Assembly: GCF_014863585.1 (NCBI RefSeq)
Contig: NZ_CP062253.1
Coordinates: 4,366,501-4,430,500, forward strand
From: Pseudomonas gozinkensis
GTDB lineage: Bacteria; Pseudomonadota; Gammaproteobacteria; Pseudomonadales; Pseudomonadaceae
Length of the DNA stretch: 64,000 nucleotides
Reading direction: 5' to 3'
Shown here: positions 1 through 9,800 of the stretch, piece after piece
Numbering within the stretch: the stretch's first letter is position 1
How the letters are laid out: every line of letters starts with the position of its first letter
Program-made: the position numbers and the translations under genes
Notes under the pieces: model-generated
Seen by the model: only the letters and a program-made list of their open reading frames with translations
Database searches by the model: none
What the model was told of the DNA's origin: nothing

Positions 1-558
1 AGTGACCGTGACCTTGCCGCTACCGGCCTCGACCACGAACGGACGGGACGTGTCGTGCTCGACGCTGAACATCGCCTCGCCTTCGGTCAATTCGATGAGC
101 CGCCGATCCTTCTCGAAACGCACCTGCAAGCGGCTGCGGCTGTTGAGGTCGATCATCGAGCCGTCCGGCAACGCCACATGCTTGCGCTCGCCCAGCGCGG
201 TGGCGAATTCGGCGCTGTAACCTTGCGGGTGATTCAGACCGCTGAACAGCCCGAGCCCGAGCGCCACCGCGACCACGCTGGCCGCCACGGCATAACGCAA
301 CAATGGGCTGCGTTCGCGCCGCGCCGGCGGGGTTTCGCAAAGGGCCTTGAGCCGTGGCGCCGGCAGCAGATCCGCTGCCGTCCACAGACCTTGCAGCAAC
401 TGGAATTCGTCACGGTGCTGCGGATGTTCGTTCAGCCACGCATCGAAGCGCTGCTGTTCGTCGGCACTGACGGCCGGCTCCTGCAAACGCACAAACCAGC
501 GTGCCGCGTCATCGCGCACCGTTGTTTGCCCGCACGCGCAATCACGAGTATCCATCAT
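1..558 (-). CDS. FecR-type anti-sigma/transmembrane sensor (partial, 3' end outside window)
   Basis: This is the N-terminal ~186 residues of a FecR-family regulator, which passes a signal from an outer-membrane TonB receptor to an ECF sigma factor. The cytoplasmic N-terminal part has the usual DUF4880-like stretch (DDAARWFVRLQEP, then FDAWLNEHPQHRDEF). It is followed by one membrane segment (YAVAASVVAVALGLGLFSGL) and the start of the periplasmic FecR domain (LPDGSMIDLNSRSRLQV). The ATG at 558 has AGGA six bases upstream; the next ATG at 555 is the alternative. It lies 40 bp downstream of the sigma gene on the same strand, so the two form an operon. The cognate receptor, if present, would lie left of position 1. 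Confidence 0.88.
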   Translation of the reverse strand, partial: MMDTRDCACGQTTVRDDAARWFVRLQEPAVSADEQQRFDAWLNEHPQHRDEFQLLQGLWTAADLLPAPRLKALCETPPARRERSPLLRYAVAASVVAVALGLGLFSGLNHPQGYSAEFATALGERKHVALPDGSMIDLNSRSRLQVRFEKDRRLIELTEGEAMFSVEHDTSRPFVVEAGSGKVTVT

Positions 559-598
559 GGAATGTCCTGTTTGGCTGGGGATGAAAAGACGCCACGGC

Positions 599-1099
599 TC
601 ATGATTGCGCCCCGTCCAGGCGATCACGCAGATGCCGCAGGGTGCGGATCATATACTTTTCCACCATGTTCTTGGACAGGCCCAGGCGTTCGGCGATTTC
701 CGCCTGGGTCAGGCCTTCGATCTTCTGCCAGACGAAAATTCGTCGACAGTTGACTGGAAGCTCCGTGAGCGCACGTTCGATGGAATCGGCCAGCTGGATC
801 GCATGCATGTAATGCTCCGGATCGCCGGTCGGCGACTCACTGAGATCGATCGCCTCCGACTCCATGGCGCCCCGCCGGTCCTCACGCCGATAGCCGTCCA
901 CCGCGATGTTGCGCGCGGTCTGGTGCAGATACGCCCGGGGTTGCTGCACCGCCGACGAATCGGACTCGAGCACCCGCACAAAGGTGTCGTGCGCCAGATC
1001 CTCGGCCTGCGAGCGATTGCGCAGGCGACGGGTCCAGGTGCCGATCAACTCTTCGTAATGCTCTAGAAAGCCGGGTCTGCGGGGCAGCATGGGGATCAT
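599..1099 (-). CDS. ECF RNA polymerase sigma factor, FecI-like
   Basis: A sigma-70 factor of the extracytoplasmic (iron-starvation) class, 166 aa. Region 2 contains RNRSQAEDLAHDTFVRVLE, and region 4 contains LPVNCRRIFVWQKIEGLTQAEIAE-type helix-turn-helix sequence followed by LGLSKNMVEKYM. The frame stays open upstream to 1252, but homology to FecI-type factors begins near MIPMLPRRPGFLEHYEELI, so the start is placed at 1099 (1090 is also possible). It is cotranscribed with the downstream FecR gene. Such pairs usually control a TonB-dependent siderophore or heme receptor. Confidence 0.88.
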   Translation of the reverse strand: MIPMLPRRPGFLEHYEELIGTWTRRLRNRSQAEDLAHDTFVRVLESDSSAVQQPRAYLHQTARNIAVDGYRREDRRGAMESEAIDLSESPTGDPEHYMHAIQLADSIERALTELPVNCRRIFVWQKIEGLTQAEIAERLGLSKNMVEKYMIRTLRHLRDRLDGAQS

Positions 1100-1142
1100 T
1101 GCGGCGTGCTGAGGAAAGGGGCGTGAATAGTAATGCTTCCTA

Positions 1143-1922
1143 TTAAGCCGAAGCAATGGATTCCTCGGGAATGCCGACGAAGCTGTTTTCCCCAATGCCT
1201 CCAGCGCTCGAATCCGCGGCAATCTCTGCTTTGCGCGGGCAGAACCATCCATGCATCAAACCCGCCTGAAAGAACTGGACCGGCGCCTCGAACCCCGCCG
1301 ACTCGATCAGACCGGCGACCTGCAGCGCTGGCAGAATTGCCACGTCCCGGGCATACGCCGTGCGCGCTCGCTCGAGCATTTCCGCCGGCACCTGGGCCGA
1401 TGCCATCAGGGTCATCCAGTGACACAGCAATGCTTCATAGGCCGGGGATTGAGTATCCGAGGCCAGATCAGCATTCGCCAGAACTCCGCCCGGCACCAGA
1501 CGACGGGCAATCCCGCGGAAAAAGTCGATACGCACCTGAGGATCAAGCAAAAACTGCGACACCAGAAAACAGGTCGCGCCGTCATAACCGGATTCATCCG
1601 TCAGCGTATCGAGATAGCCTTCGTGAAAACGGCAGCGGTCAATGAAACCGCCTTCTTTCGCTCGCTGACGGCACACGTCGAGCATGGCACCCGAAGGGTC
1701 GACTGCGGTGAATTGCCAGCCGGGAAACTGCTGCGCCAGATGGGCCATTTCCACACCGGTGCCCACGCCCACGCAGAGTATCCGGGCATTCTCCGGCAGG
1801 CCCGCGAATACCGAATCCAGCAGCAAATACAGGGCATCACGAAGGGGCGCCATGCCGCTCCACTGTTTGTCATAGACGGCGGATTGCTGGTCGAACAGGG
1901 CCTTGAGTGCTTGATTGTCCAT
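1143..1922 (-). CDS. Class I SAM-dependent methyltransferase
   Basis: A 259-aa Rossmann-fold methyltransferase. The SAM-binding motif I is visible as ILCVGVGTGVEMAHLA (residues about 48-63), followed by the acidic motif II region (FTAVDPSGAMLDVCRQRA) and motif near CFLVSQFLLDPQVRIDFF. The C-terminal tail is unremarkable. The ATG at 1922 is preceded by AGGAAGG at good spacing. The substrate cannot be told from sequence. It ends 44 bp before the sigma gene start and has the same strand, so read-through into the sigma gene is possible. It is divergent from the Rieske oxygenase gene. Confidence 0.8.
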   Translation of the reverse strand: MDNQALKALFDQQSAVYDKQWSGMAPLRDALYLLLDSVFAGLPENARILCVGVGTGVEMAHLAQQFPGWQFTAVDPSGAMLDVCRQRAKEGGFIDRCRFHEGYLDTLTDESGYDGATCFLVSQFLLDPQVRIDFFRGIARRLVPGGVLANADLASDTQSPAYEALLCHWMTLMASAQVPAEMLERARTAYARDVAILPALQVAGLIESAGFEAPVQFFQAGLMHGWFCPRKAEIAADSSAGGIGENSFVGIPEESIASA

Positions 1923-2102
1923 GGAAAACCTTCCTCTGCATCATGATCGCGGTGAAGTTTCATTATCGCAGGGCTGTCAAGACCTCCCCGGTACAGCCTG
2001 AGATTGATCATTCCACCCATCAACTGGTCGCAATCCATCAACCCCACACCTGCGCCGCGCCCTAGATTAGATCCCACAACAACACGCCGTGGAGATCGCC
2101 TC

Positions 2103-3272
2103 ATGCACAGTTTCCAGACCCGCAAGCAGCACAGTCCGGTCGACGCCTGGGATCAGCAGGATCCGGAGCAGGCCTTCACCCTGCCCTCGCGTTATTTCTA
2201 CGACGACAGCCTGTTCCGTGCCGAGCGCGACAACATTTTCATGAAGGCCTGGCATGTCGCCGGGCATGTCAGTGAGTTCGCCGAGCCGGGGCAGTTCGTG
2301 GTCACCGATCTGTTCGACCAGAGCGTGGTGGTGGCGAAGAATCGGCAGGGGCAGATCCATGGTTTTCACAACGTCTGCCAGCATCGCGGCAATCGCCTGC
2401 TCGAAGAACGCCGTGGCACTACCGGCGGCGTGGTGCGCTGCGCCTATCACTCGTGGTGTTACGAGATGGACGGCAGCCTGCGCGGTGCGCCGCGTTGCGA
2501 GCGGATGAAGAATTTCGAGCTGGCGCAGTTCAACATTCCACAGGTGCGCACCGAAGAACTCGGCGGTTTCATCTACTTCAACCTCGACCCGAACGCGCCG
2601 TCGCTGCGGGATCTGTTCCCGGGCGCCGACGAGGAAATGCGCCGGGTGTTTCCGGATCTGGCAGACATGCGCCTGATCGAGGAACAGGACGTGATCGTGC
2701 CGGCCAACTGGAAAGTGATCATGGACAATTCCATCGAGGGCTATCACTTCAAACTGTCCGGCCCGTGCCACATCGACCTCGCCCGGCTGATCGACTTCAA
2801 GGGTTACCAGTTGATCAAACGCGACAACTGGTGGACCTATGCCGCACCGGCCAATCTGTCGGCGACCGAGGCCTATGGCGTACCGCTGAAAACCGAGCGG
2901 AACCCGCAGGAGTGCTTTTTCAACATCGGCCTGTGGCCGAACAACACCTTCTATACCTTCCCGTTCTCCGAGTTTCTCGGCTCGTTCATCATGATTCCGC
3001 TGGATGCCGAACGCTCGCTGCTGCGCTTCGGTTACTACTCCAGCAACCCCCAGACCGCCGCCGTCAGCACCGCATGCATGAAGTGGATGAACGAAGACCT
3101 CGGCCCCGAAGACATCGCCCTGAACATCTCGGTGCAGAAGGGCCTGCGCTCGCTCGGCTATGACCAGGGCCGCTACATGATCGACGCCCAGCGCAGCAAC
3201 GAAAGCGAGCATCTGGTGCATCACTTTCATCGCCTGGTGTTCAACGGCATTCACGGCCATTGCGTGGACTGA
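2103..3272 (+). CDS. Rieske [2Fe-2S] oxygenase, catalytic (alpha) subunit
   Basis: A 389-aa ring-hydroxylating/N-demethylating type oxygenase. The Rieske cluster ligands are clear: Cys92-x-His94 (NVCQHRGNR) and Cys113-x2-His116 (VRCAYHSW). The mononuclear iron region reads NWKVIMDNSIEGYHFKLSG then PCH, giving His215 and His223. This spacing (8) is wider than the usual 5 in the family. The start at 2103 is chosen because GGAG precedes it and homology begins there; the open frame extends to 2004. Its neighbours, a GMC dehydrogenase and a GlxA/AraC regulator, resemble loci for quaternary-amine or small-alcohol catabolism, but the substrate is not known. No ferredoxin reductase gene is adjacent. 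Confidence 0.85.
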   Translation: MHSFQTRKQHSPVDAWDQQDPEQAFTLPSRYFYDDSLFRAERDNIFMKAWHVAGHVSEFAEPGQFVVTDLFDQSVVVAKNRQGQIHGFHNVCQHRGNRLLEERRGTTGGVVRCAYHSWCYEMDGSLRGAPRCERMKNFELAQFNIPQVRTEELGGFIYFNLDPNAPSLRDLFPGADEEMRRVFPDLADMRLIEEQDVIVPANWKVIMDNSIEGYHFKLSGPCHIDLARLIDFKGYQLIKRDNWWTYAAPANLSATEAYGVPLKTERNPQECFFNIGLWPNNTFYTFPFSEFLGSFIMIPLDAERSLLRFGYYSSNPQTAAVSTACMKWMNEDLGPEDIALNISVQKGLRSLGYDQGRYMIDAQRSNESEHLVHHFHRLVFNGIHGHCVD

Positions 3273-3311
3273 TCCGCCCTTCCCTCGTCATTTGTCAGAA
3301 CGGAGCAAACC

Positions 3312-4973
3312 ATGGACGAAACCGGGTTTGATTACCTGATCGTGGGCGCCGGCTCGGCCGGTTGCGTATTGGCCAATCGCCTGAGCGAAGACCCCAACGT
3401 GCGCATCCTGCTGCTGGAGGCCGGGCCCGAGGACAAGAGCTGGACGATCGACATGCCGTCCGCCGTGGGCCTTGTGGTGGGCGGGTCGCGCTACAACTGG
3501 CGCTATCAGTCGGAGCCCGAGCCATACCTCGACGGCCGGCGAATCGGCACACCGAGAGGCCGCACCCTGGGCGGTTCATCGTCGATCAACGGCATGGTCT
3601 ACATCCGTGGCCATGCCCGGGATTATGACGGCTGGGCCGAACAGGGCTGCACCGGCTGGAGCTATCGCGAAGTGCTGCCGTACTTCAAACGAGCGCAGAC
3701 TCACGCCGACGGTGGCGATGACTATCGCGGCGGCGACGGCCATTTGCACGTCACTCCCGGCGATGTCGAAACACCGTTGTGCGCGGCGTTCGTCGCGGCC
3801 GGGACCGAGGCCGGTTATGGCGTCAGCGAGGACTTGAACGGCTATCGTCAGGAAGCCTTCGGGCCGGTGGATCGCACCACGCGCAACGGTCGGCGCTGGA
3901 GCACTTCGCGCGGTTATCTCAGCGAAGCGCTGGCCCGGGGCAATGTGCGGGTGGTCACCGATGCACTGGTGCTGCGCATCCTGTTCGAGGGACGCCGGGC
4001 GGTCGGGATTGACTACGAACAGAACGGCGAAACGAACACCGTCCGCGCCCGCCGGGAAGTATTGCTGACCGCCGGCGCGATCAACTCCCCGCAGTTGCTG
4101 TTGCTCTCGGGCGTGGGCCCGGCGGCAGAATTGCGTGACCTCGGAATCAGCGTGGTTCACGACCTGCCCGGCGTCGGCAAACGCCTCAACGATCACCCGG
4201 ATGCAGTCGTGCAATTTCGCTGCAAGCAACCGGTGTCGCTGTATCGCTGGACTACCGCGCCGGGCAAATGGTGGATCGGCGCGCGCTGGTTCGTCCGTCA
4301 CGATGGCCTGGCGGCGAGCAATCATTTCGAGGCCGGCGCGTTCCTGCGCTCCCGGGCCGGCGTCGAACACCCGGATCTGCAACTGACCTTCATGCCGCTG
4401 GCGGTGCAACCGGGCAGCGTCGAACTGGTGCCGACCCACGCGTTCCAGATCCACATCGACCTGATGCGCCCCACCAGCCTGGGCAGCGTGACCCTGTACA
4501 GCGCCGAACCCCGGCGGCCGCCGAGGATTCTGTTCAACTACCTGAAGACCGCGCAGGACCGTGCCGACATGCGCGCCGGCGCACGGCTGGTACGCGAAAT
4601 CATCGAGCAACCGGCGATGGCGCCGTTCAAGGGCGAAGAGCTGGTGCCGGGCCGTTCGGTGCAGACCGACGCCGAGCTCGATGCCTGGGCACGGCAGGTC
4701 ACGGAAACCGGCTACCATGCCAGCGGCACCTGCAAGATGGGACCGGCGGGCGACCCTGAAGCGGTGGTCGATCCACAACTGCGAGTGCACGGCCTCGACG
4801 GCTTGCGGGTGGTGGATGCGTCGATCATGCCGGTGATCGTCAGCGGCAACACCAACGCACCGACGGTGATGATCGCGGAAAAGGCCAGCGACCTGATCCG
4901 CAACCTCGCGGCGTTGCCGGCCCTCGATGTACCGGTGTGGATCAACCCGCACTGGCAGACCGAACAACGATGA
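3312..4973 (+). CDS. GMC-family FAD-dependent oxidoreductase (choline dehydrogenase-like)
   Basis: A 553-aa flavoprotein of the glucose-methanol-choline family that oxidises an alcohol group. The N-terminus has the ADP-binding fold YLIVGAGSAGCVLANRLSE. The GMC signature follows (PRGRTLGGSSSINGMVYIRG, near residue 80). The C-terminal catalytic region has YHASGTCKMG (His about 469) and SGNTNAPTVMIAEKA (Asn about 513, where the second catalytic His/Asn lies). It starts 39 bp after the Rieske gene and is probably in its operon. Length and motifs match BetA-like dehydrogenases, but the exact substrate is an inference from context. Confidence 0.88.
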   Translation: MDETGFDYLIVGAGSAGCVLANRLSEDPNVRILLLEAGPEDKSWTIDMPSAVGLVVGGSRYNWRYQSEPEPYLDGRRIGTPRGRTLGGSSSINGMVYIRGHARDYDGWAEQGCTGWSYREVLPYFKRAQTHADGGDDYRGGDGHLHVTPGDVETPLCAAFVAAGTEAGYGVSEDLNGYRQEAFGPVDRTTRNGRRWSTSRGYLSEALARGNVRVVTDALVLRILFEGRRAVGIDYEQNGETNTVRARREVLLTAGAINSPQLLLLSGVGPAAELRDLGISVVHDLPGVGKRLNDHPDAVVQFRCKQPVSLYRWTTAPGKWWIGARWFVRHDGLAASNHFEAGAFLRSRAGVEHPDLQLTFMPLAVQPGSVELVPTHAFQIHIDLMRPTSLGSVTLYSAEPRRPPRILFNYLKTAQDRADMRAGARLVREIIEQPAMAPFKGEELVPGRSVQTDAELDAWARQVTETGYHASGTCKMGPAGDPEAVVDPQLRVHGLDGLRVVDASIMPVIVSGNTNAPTVMIAEKASDLIRNLAALPALDVPVWINPHWQTEQR

Positions 4974-4980
4974 AGCAGAG

Positions 4981-6021
4981 ATGGCGATGACCCGATCCGC
5001 TGAAGCTGTACCGCGCAATCAAGCACCGCTGCGAGTGGCGGTGTTGTTGCTGCCGGCGTTTTCCAATTTCGGGCTGGCAGCGGTGCTGGAACCGCTGGCC
5101 ATCGCCAACTGGCTGAGCCAGCTCACGCTGTTCGAGTGGACGTTGCTGTCGTTGCAGCCCGGCCCGGTGATGGCCAGCAACGGTCTGGCGAGCATCGCCG
5201 AGGACGGCTTGAACAACGAGCAGGCCTTCGACGCCTGCGTGGTGCTGGCCAGTTTCGAGGTGCATCAACACAGTCGCAATCCGGCGCTCAAGAGTTGGTT
5301 GCGCAAGCAGGCGCTGTTCGGCGCGGTGTTGATCGGCGTGGAAACCGGCACTGAATTGCTGGCCGCCGCCGGTGTGCTCGACGGCTACGAAGCGGCGGTG
5401 CATTGGGACAACCTGCAAGGTTTTCAGGAAAGTTACCCCAAAGTCCGCGCCCGACCGCAGCTCTATACTCTCGAACGCCAGCGCCTGACCTGCGCCGGCG
5501 CCACCACCATTCTCGACATGCTGCTGGGCTGGATCGGCCAGCGCATCGACCCGGACCTGGCCCGGGAAATCGGCCTGCACCTGTTGATGGGCCAGATGCG
5601 CGCGCCGGCGGACAATCAGCTCGACGGCGGTCTGGGCAACAGCGGGATGTACGGCAACAAGATCCGCCGCGCCGTGCAGTTGATGGAAAAGGCGCTGGAA
5701 GAACCGCTGGACTGCGAGGCGATTGCCAGCGAAGTGGGCCTGTCGCGGCGGCAACTGGAGCGCCAGTTCAAACATCAGACCGGGCTCTCGCCGCTCAAGT
5801 ACTACATCACCCTGCGCCTTGCTCGGGCACATAACCTGCTGCAACAGACGCAGATGAGCGTGGCCCAGGTGGCGGCGTGTTCGGGGTTTGGCTCGCTTGA
5901 GCATTTCTCCCGCACTTACCGCGCACGGTTTGGCTGCCCGCCGAGCGAGGATCGGCGTCAGGCGTGGAGCGCTCCGGTGATGCGCCAGCCGTTGAGCAAG
6001 GCGCATTTGTCACCGGAATGA
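4981..6021 (+). CDS. GlxA-family transcriptional regulator (DJ-1/PfpI domain plus AraC HTH)
   Basis: A 346-aa regulator. The N-terminal ~190 residues form a class I glutamine amidotransferase-like (DJ-1/PfpI) ligand domain (VAVLLLPAFSNFGLAAVLEP). The C-terminal ~100 residues hold two AraC helix-turn-helix units (CEAIASEVGLSRRQLERQF and SVAQVAACSGFGSLEHFSRT). This architecture is that of GbdR, CdhR and ArgR, which in pseudomonads control catabolism of quaternary amines or amino acids. The start at 4981 lies 7 bp after the GMC stop, so it is probably cotranscribed and likely regulates the two upstream genes. ATG 4987 is an alternative. Confidence 0.87.
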   Translation: MAMTRSAEAVPRNQAPLRVAVLLLPAFSNFGLAAVLEPLAIANWLSQLTLFEWTLLSLQPGPVMASNGLASIAEDGLNNEQAFDACVVLASFEVHQHSRNPALKSWLRKQALFGAVLIGVETGTELLAAAGVLDGYEAAVHWDNLQGFQESYPKVRARPQLYTLERQRLTCAGATTILDMLLGWIGQRIDPDLAREIGLHLLMGQMRAPADNQLDGGLGNSGMYGNKIRRAVQLMEKALEEPLDCEAIASEVGLSRRQLERQFKHQTGLSPLKYYITLRLARAHNLLQQTQMSVAQVAACSGFGSLEHFSRTYRARFGCPPSEDRRQAWSAPVMRQPLSKAHLSPE

Positions 6022-6022
6022 A

Positions 6023-6751
6023 TTACTGCCGATACGCCGGCTCTTCCTCATCAAGAATGTCCATCAACGCGTTGAAATGCTTATCCGCAAACCCCGGATA
6101 CTCCAGCCATTGGCGACAAGTCTTGCGCGCCACTTCATCGCTGACCACACGTAATTCGCGCCCGGTCGCCAGTGCGGTGATGTACACCTCGCAAGCCCGC
6201 TCGAAGTAATACAGATCATCAAACGCCTGGGCCACGCTCGGTGCCGCGACCAGCAAGCCGTGATTGCCCATCAGCAGGATCGACTTGTCGCCGAGCAACC
6301 GACTGACCCGCTCCGCCTCTTCCCCCAGCCCCATGCCATCGAAGCCCTCATCAATCGCCACCCGCTCGAAAAACCGCATGCTGTTCTGCTCGACCGGTGG
6401 CAGCCGCGAGTCCTTCAGACAGGCCAGCGTCGTCGCATATTTGCTGTGGGTATGGAGGATGCACCGGGCCTGAGGCTGGTTGCGATGCAAGGCGCTATGC
6501 AAGGCCCAGGCGGTGATGTCCGGGGCGTCCGGGCGGTCGAGACTGGCCGGATCGTCGGCATCGAGCAGCAGCAGATCACTCGCGCGGATTCGCGAGAAAT
6601 GTTTGCCGTAAGGATTGATCAGAAACTCGCGACCGTCCTGCGAAGTGGCCACGCTGAAATGGTTGGCGATGGATTCGTGCAGGTTCAAACGCGCGGCCCA
6701 GCGCAGGGCGCAGGCCAGCTGGATTCTCAGGTGTTCGACGTTGTCGTGCAT
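6023..6751 (-). CDS. Class II aldolase/adducin-family protein
   Basis: A 242-aa zinc aldolase-type protein. Metal ligands are seen as His100-x-His102 (CILHTHSKYATTLA) and His164 (MGNHGLLVAA). NPYGKHFSRI is the conserved substrate/phosphate loop. The start at 6751 (MHDNVEHLRI) fits the family better than the upstream Met at 6772. Its stop lies 1 bp from the stop of the convergent GlxA/AraC regulator gene. The family includes fuculose/ribulose-phosphate aldolases and epimerases and many proteins of unknown substrate. A paralogue is encoded at 23008-23781. Confidence 0.82.
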   Translation of the reverse strand: MHDNVEHLRIQLACALRWAARLNLHESIANHFSVATSQDGREFLINPYGKHFSRIRASDLLLLDADDPASLDRPDAPDITAWALHSALHRNQPQARCILHTHSKYATTLACLKDSRLPPVEQNSMRFFERVAIDEGFDGMGLGEEAERVSRLLGDKSILLMGNHGLLVAAPSVAQAFDDLYYFERACEVYITALATGRELRVVSDEVARKTCRQWLEYPGFADKHFNALMDILDEEEPAYRQ

Positions 6752-6842
6752 GGCGCGGCCTCCCGGTTTCACCCGAGTGTAGAGCGCATGCTTTCATCGA
6801 CTTGACGGGAAACGACAGTGGCTGCCGTTTTGAGCGGGGAAT

Positions 6843-6892
6843 CCATCAGAAGCGGGAGCGAGCAGGCTCGCTCCCGCCGGTTTCACTGATGG
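6843..6892. repeat. REP-like hairpin
   Basis: A 12-bp perfect stem (6852-6863 with 6866-6877, GCGGGAGCGAGC and its complement) is enclosed by a second stem CCATCAG/CTGATGG (6843-6849 with 6886-6892). The core matches the common Pseudomonas REP consensus GCGGGAGCGAGC. It sits just beyond the 3' end of the TpsA gene and could also stop transcription. Confidence 0.75.
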
Positions 6893-6896
6893 TGAA

Positions 6897-9800
6897 TCAA
6901 CCTCTTTCGTCGATCCCCGCTTGCAGGGACTGACTGTCCAGATGACCGCTCAGGGTCACCGGGCCGACTTTCAGGTTGCCGTTTTCAAGGGACACCTTCG
7001 GTGCGTTTTCTTCGGTTTTGTGTGGCAGGTCCAGGCCGGCTTTTACGCCGTAGTCGAGGTTGCTCAGGTCGCTGCTGCTGACCTTCGAACCACCCAGATC
7101 GACCTTGCCTTCGGTGGCGGAAATCCGCGCGCCGGTCAGCTGCGTAGCGCCGCCGACGGTGAGATTCACACCCTGACTACCGCTGATGCCGGAGGCCTGT
7201 TTCACGCTGTCCTTGTGCGCGTATTCGCCGTCGACTTTCAGCGTTGGCTTGTAGTCGGTGCCAGCCAGTTTGCCCTTGTCGTCGGCCGGGGTCCTCTTGG
7301 CGGTCAGGCCCAGATCGACATCAACCTTGGCGTGATTGCTGGTGTCCTGACGGCTTTCGACCGACAGACCACCGGCCACTGTACCGCTGACATTGCGCGC
7401 ATCAATCCGCGCACCGCTCAGGCTCGCATCACCGCCACTGTTCAACACCACAGAGTCAGCCTTGATCTGGCTGTTCTGCTGGGTCGTGCCTTGCAGGTAA
7501 TCCACGCCGACCTTGGCCCCGGCATTGAAGCCGTGATCGCTGCTGACTTTTTCATCGGCAGCGGTCGGTGTGCTTTTGCTCAGGTTGCCACCGGCATTCA
7601 ACGCAACGTTCCAGTTGTTGCGGTTTTCGGTGGACTGCGCGGACTCCTGAACGAAACCGCCCTTCTGCGCATCGATGTCGACGTTTGGCGCAGTGACCTG
7701 AGTCCCTTGCAGGCGCACAGAATCGCCGCTCAGCGCGATGCCGTTCTGGCTGTTGAGCTGCCCACCGGTAAGGGTTTGCGTATTCTCGTTGACCCGACCG
7801 ATGTTGAAGTTGCCACTGAGGTTGCCGCCCTGATCGCGACTCTTCTCGCTGCTGGTTTTGCTGCCGCCGGCCTTCAGACCGCCGCCAAGATTGCTGCCGG
7901 TGGCGACGTGGGTGTCGGTGGCCGCTTGCAGGTCTAGCTTGCCGTCAGCCTTCAGGTCGATAGCGCCAGCGCTGTCGATCTTCGTGCCCTGCTGAACCTG
8001 ATTGCCGCCGCTGCTCAATTGCACCGGGCCGTTGCCGCTGAGGCTGGCGACGTGGGCCTGGCTGTCGGTGGTCTGGTTGCCTTTGTGATCGAGCTGGAAC
8101 CCGGCGCCGAGATCGACATTGGTGCCGTCGGTGCCTGGCAAGGTGCCAACGGTCAGCGAACCGTTGCCGCGCAGACTGGAGCTGTCGCTGCTCTGGCGGT
8201 CGTTGGCCTGATTGAGAGCCAGATCGCCGCCAGTCTTGATGCTGACACCGCCCTGCCCGCCGTCGATACGGCTGCCTTCGAACTGGGCATCGCCGCCGAC
8301 ATTGATGTTCACACCCTGATTGCCAGCGTAACCGCCAACCACCGCCGTGGCACTGTCCTTGCTCGACTGGCTGCTGCCACCCGCACCGCTGCCGGCCACG
8401 TTCACGTCTTCACCGGTCTTGGTGTAGACGCGCACATCGATCTTGGCATCCACCGATTTTTCGGTGCTGCTGCGGGTGTTGTTCGCGGCATCGGCCACCA
8501 GTTTGTCGGCGCTGATGTTCACTTTGCCGGCGCTGGCGTTGTACTGGGTGCCCTGGTCGTGCAGCGTGCCGCCGACCTTCACGTCCACGGTCTGGCCGTC
8601 GAACCGGCTGACCACGGCGTTGCTGCCCTGCTCGGTTTTATCGGCGCCGGCATGACCGATTGCCACGTCGATACCGACGTTCGGCTGGCCGAGATTGGCC
8701 AGTGCGTCCTTGTCCGGCACCTTGCCGTCGAGCACTTCTTTCACCGCGCCGGCAATCGGCCGGGCGATGTCTTTGTACTCGACGTTGGCGCCGATGTCTG
8801 CCGACCAGTTGCTCTCGCTGTGGGTGCTGCTTTCGGTGTTGCTCGCAGCACGATTGTCCACTTGGTTGGCGGCGACGTTCAGGCCGTTGCCAGCCTTGAG
8901 CTGCGCGCCTTCGGTGGCGAGTTTGTCCGCATTGATGTTCAGGCTGCCGCTGCTCTGCACGCCAGTGGTTTGCGCGGTGGTTTTAGCGGTGGTGTCTTGC
9001 GAGGTGCTGTGCGAGAAGTCCACGCCGCTGCCCGCGCGGTCGAGGCCGCCGGTGTAGTAGAAACCGCCGCCGGTGCTGCGGGTTTCGGTCGAGGTGCTGT
9101 GGCTGTCCTGCTCGGCCAGCAGCGAGACGTTCTGGCCGCTCAGGGTGGTGTCGCCAGCGGTGGACTTCACCTCGGCGCCCTTGAGCGTCACGTCGCCGCC
9201 CGCCTTCACCTGCACGCTGCCGCCGCTGAGGCTGGAACCCTGCTGCGTGACGTCGTTGGCGGTGACGGTTTGCGCCTTGTCTTCGTAATGCACGCCGGCG
9301 CGATACTGCTCCGCCGTCTGCTCCTTGGCGTAGGCGTCGAAACCACGGGTCTGCGTACTGTCGCTGCTGTCGTGGGTGTTCTGCGTCGAATGCACATTCA
9401 CATCACCGGCCGCCTCCGCCGTCAGCGAACCGCCGGCCTTGACCGTGGAACCGGCGACGTCGATGTCCTTGGCGCTCTTGAGCTTGAGGTTGCTGTCGGA
9501 AGCCAGCTCGCTGCGCACCGTGGTGCTGTCCTTGCTGTTCTGCCGGGACTCGTCCTTGGTGATGCCGAAGAACTTGCTGTCCTTGTCGTGGTTGTTGCTG
9601 TGGGAAGTGTCCTGCACGCCGTCGATGGTCAGCGAACCGTTGTCGCTGATCACGCTGGCGTCCTTGCCGCCACGCACCTGGCTGCCGCTGATGCGCACGT
9701 CGTCGGCCTTGACCACCAGTTTGCCGGCCGCGTTGATCTTGCTGCCCTGATGCTGGGTCTGGCCCTTGTCGGCGTCGCCGGTCTTGCCGAAGAAACCGCC

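Noticed and set aside
1599..2125. Minus-strand frame of 174 codons overlapping the methyltransferase start
   Set aside because: It is a shadow of the methyltransferase gene and its upstream region, with no family resemblance.
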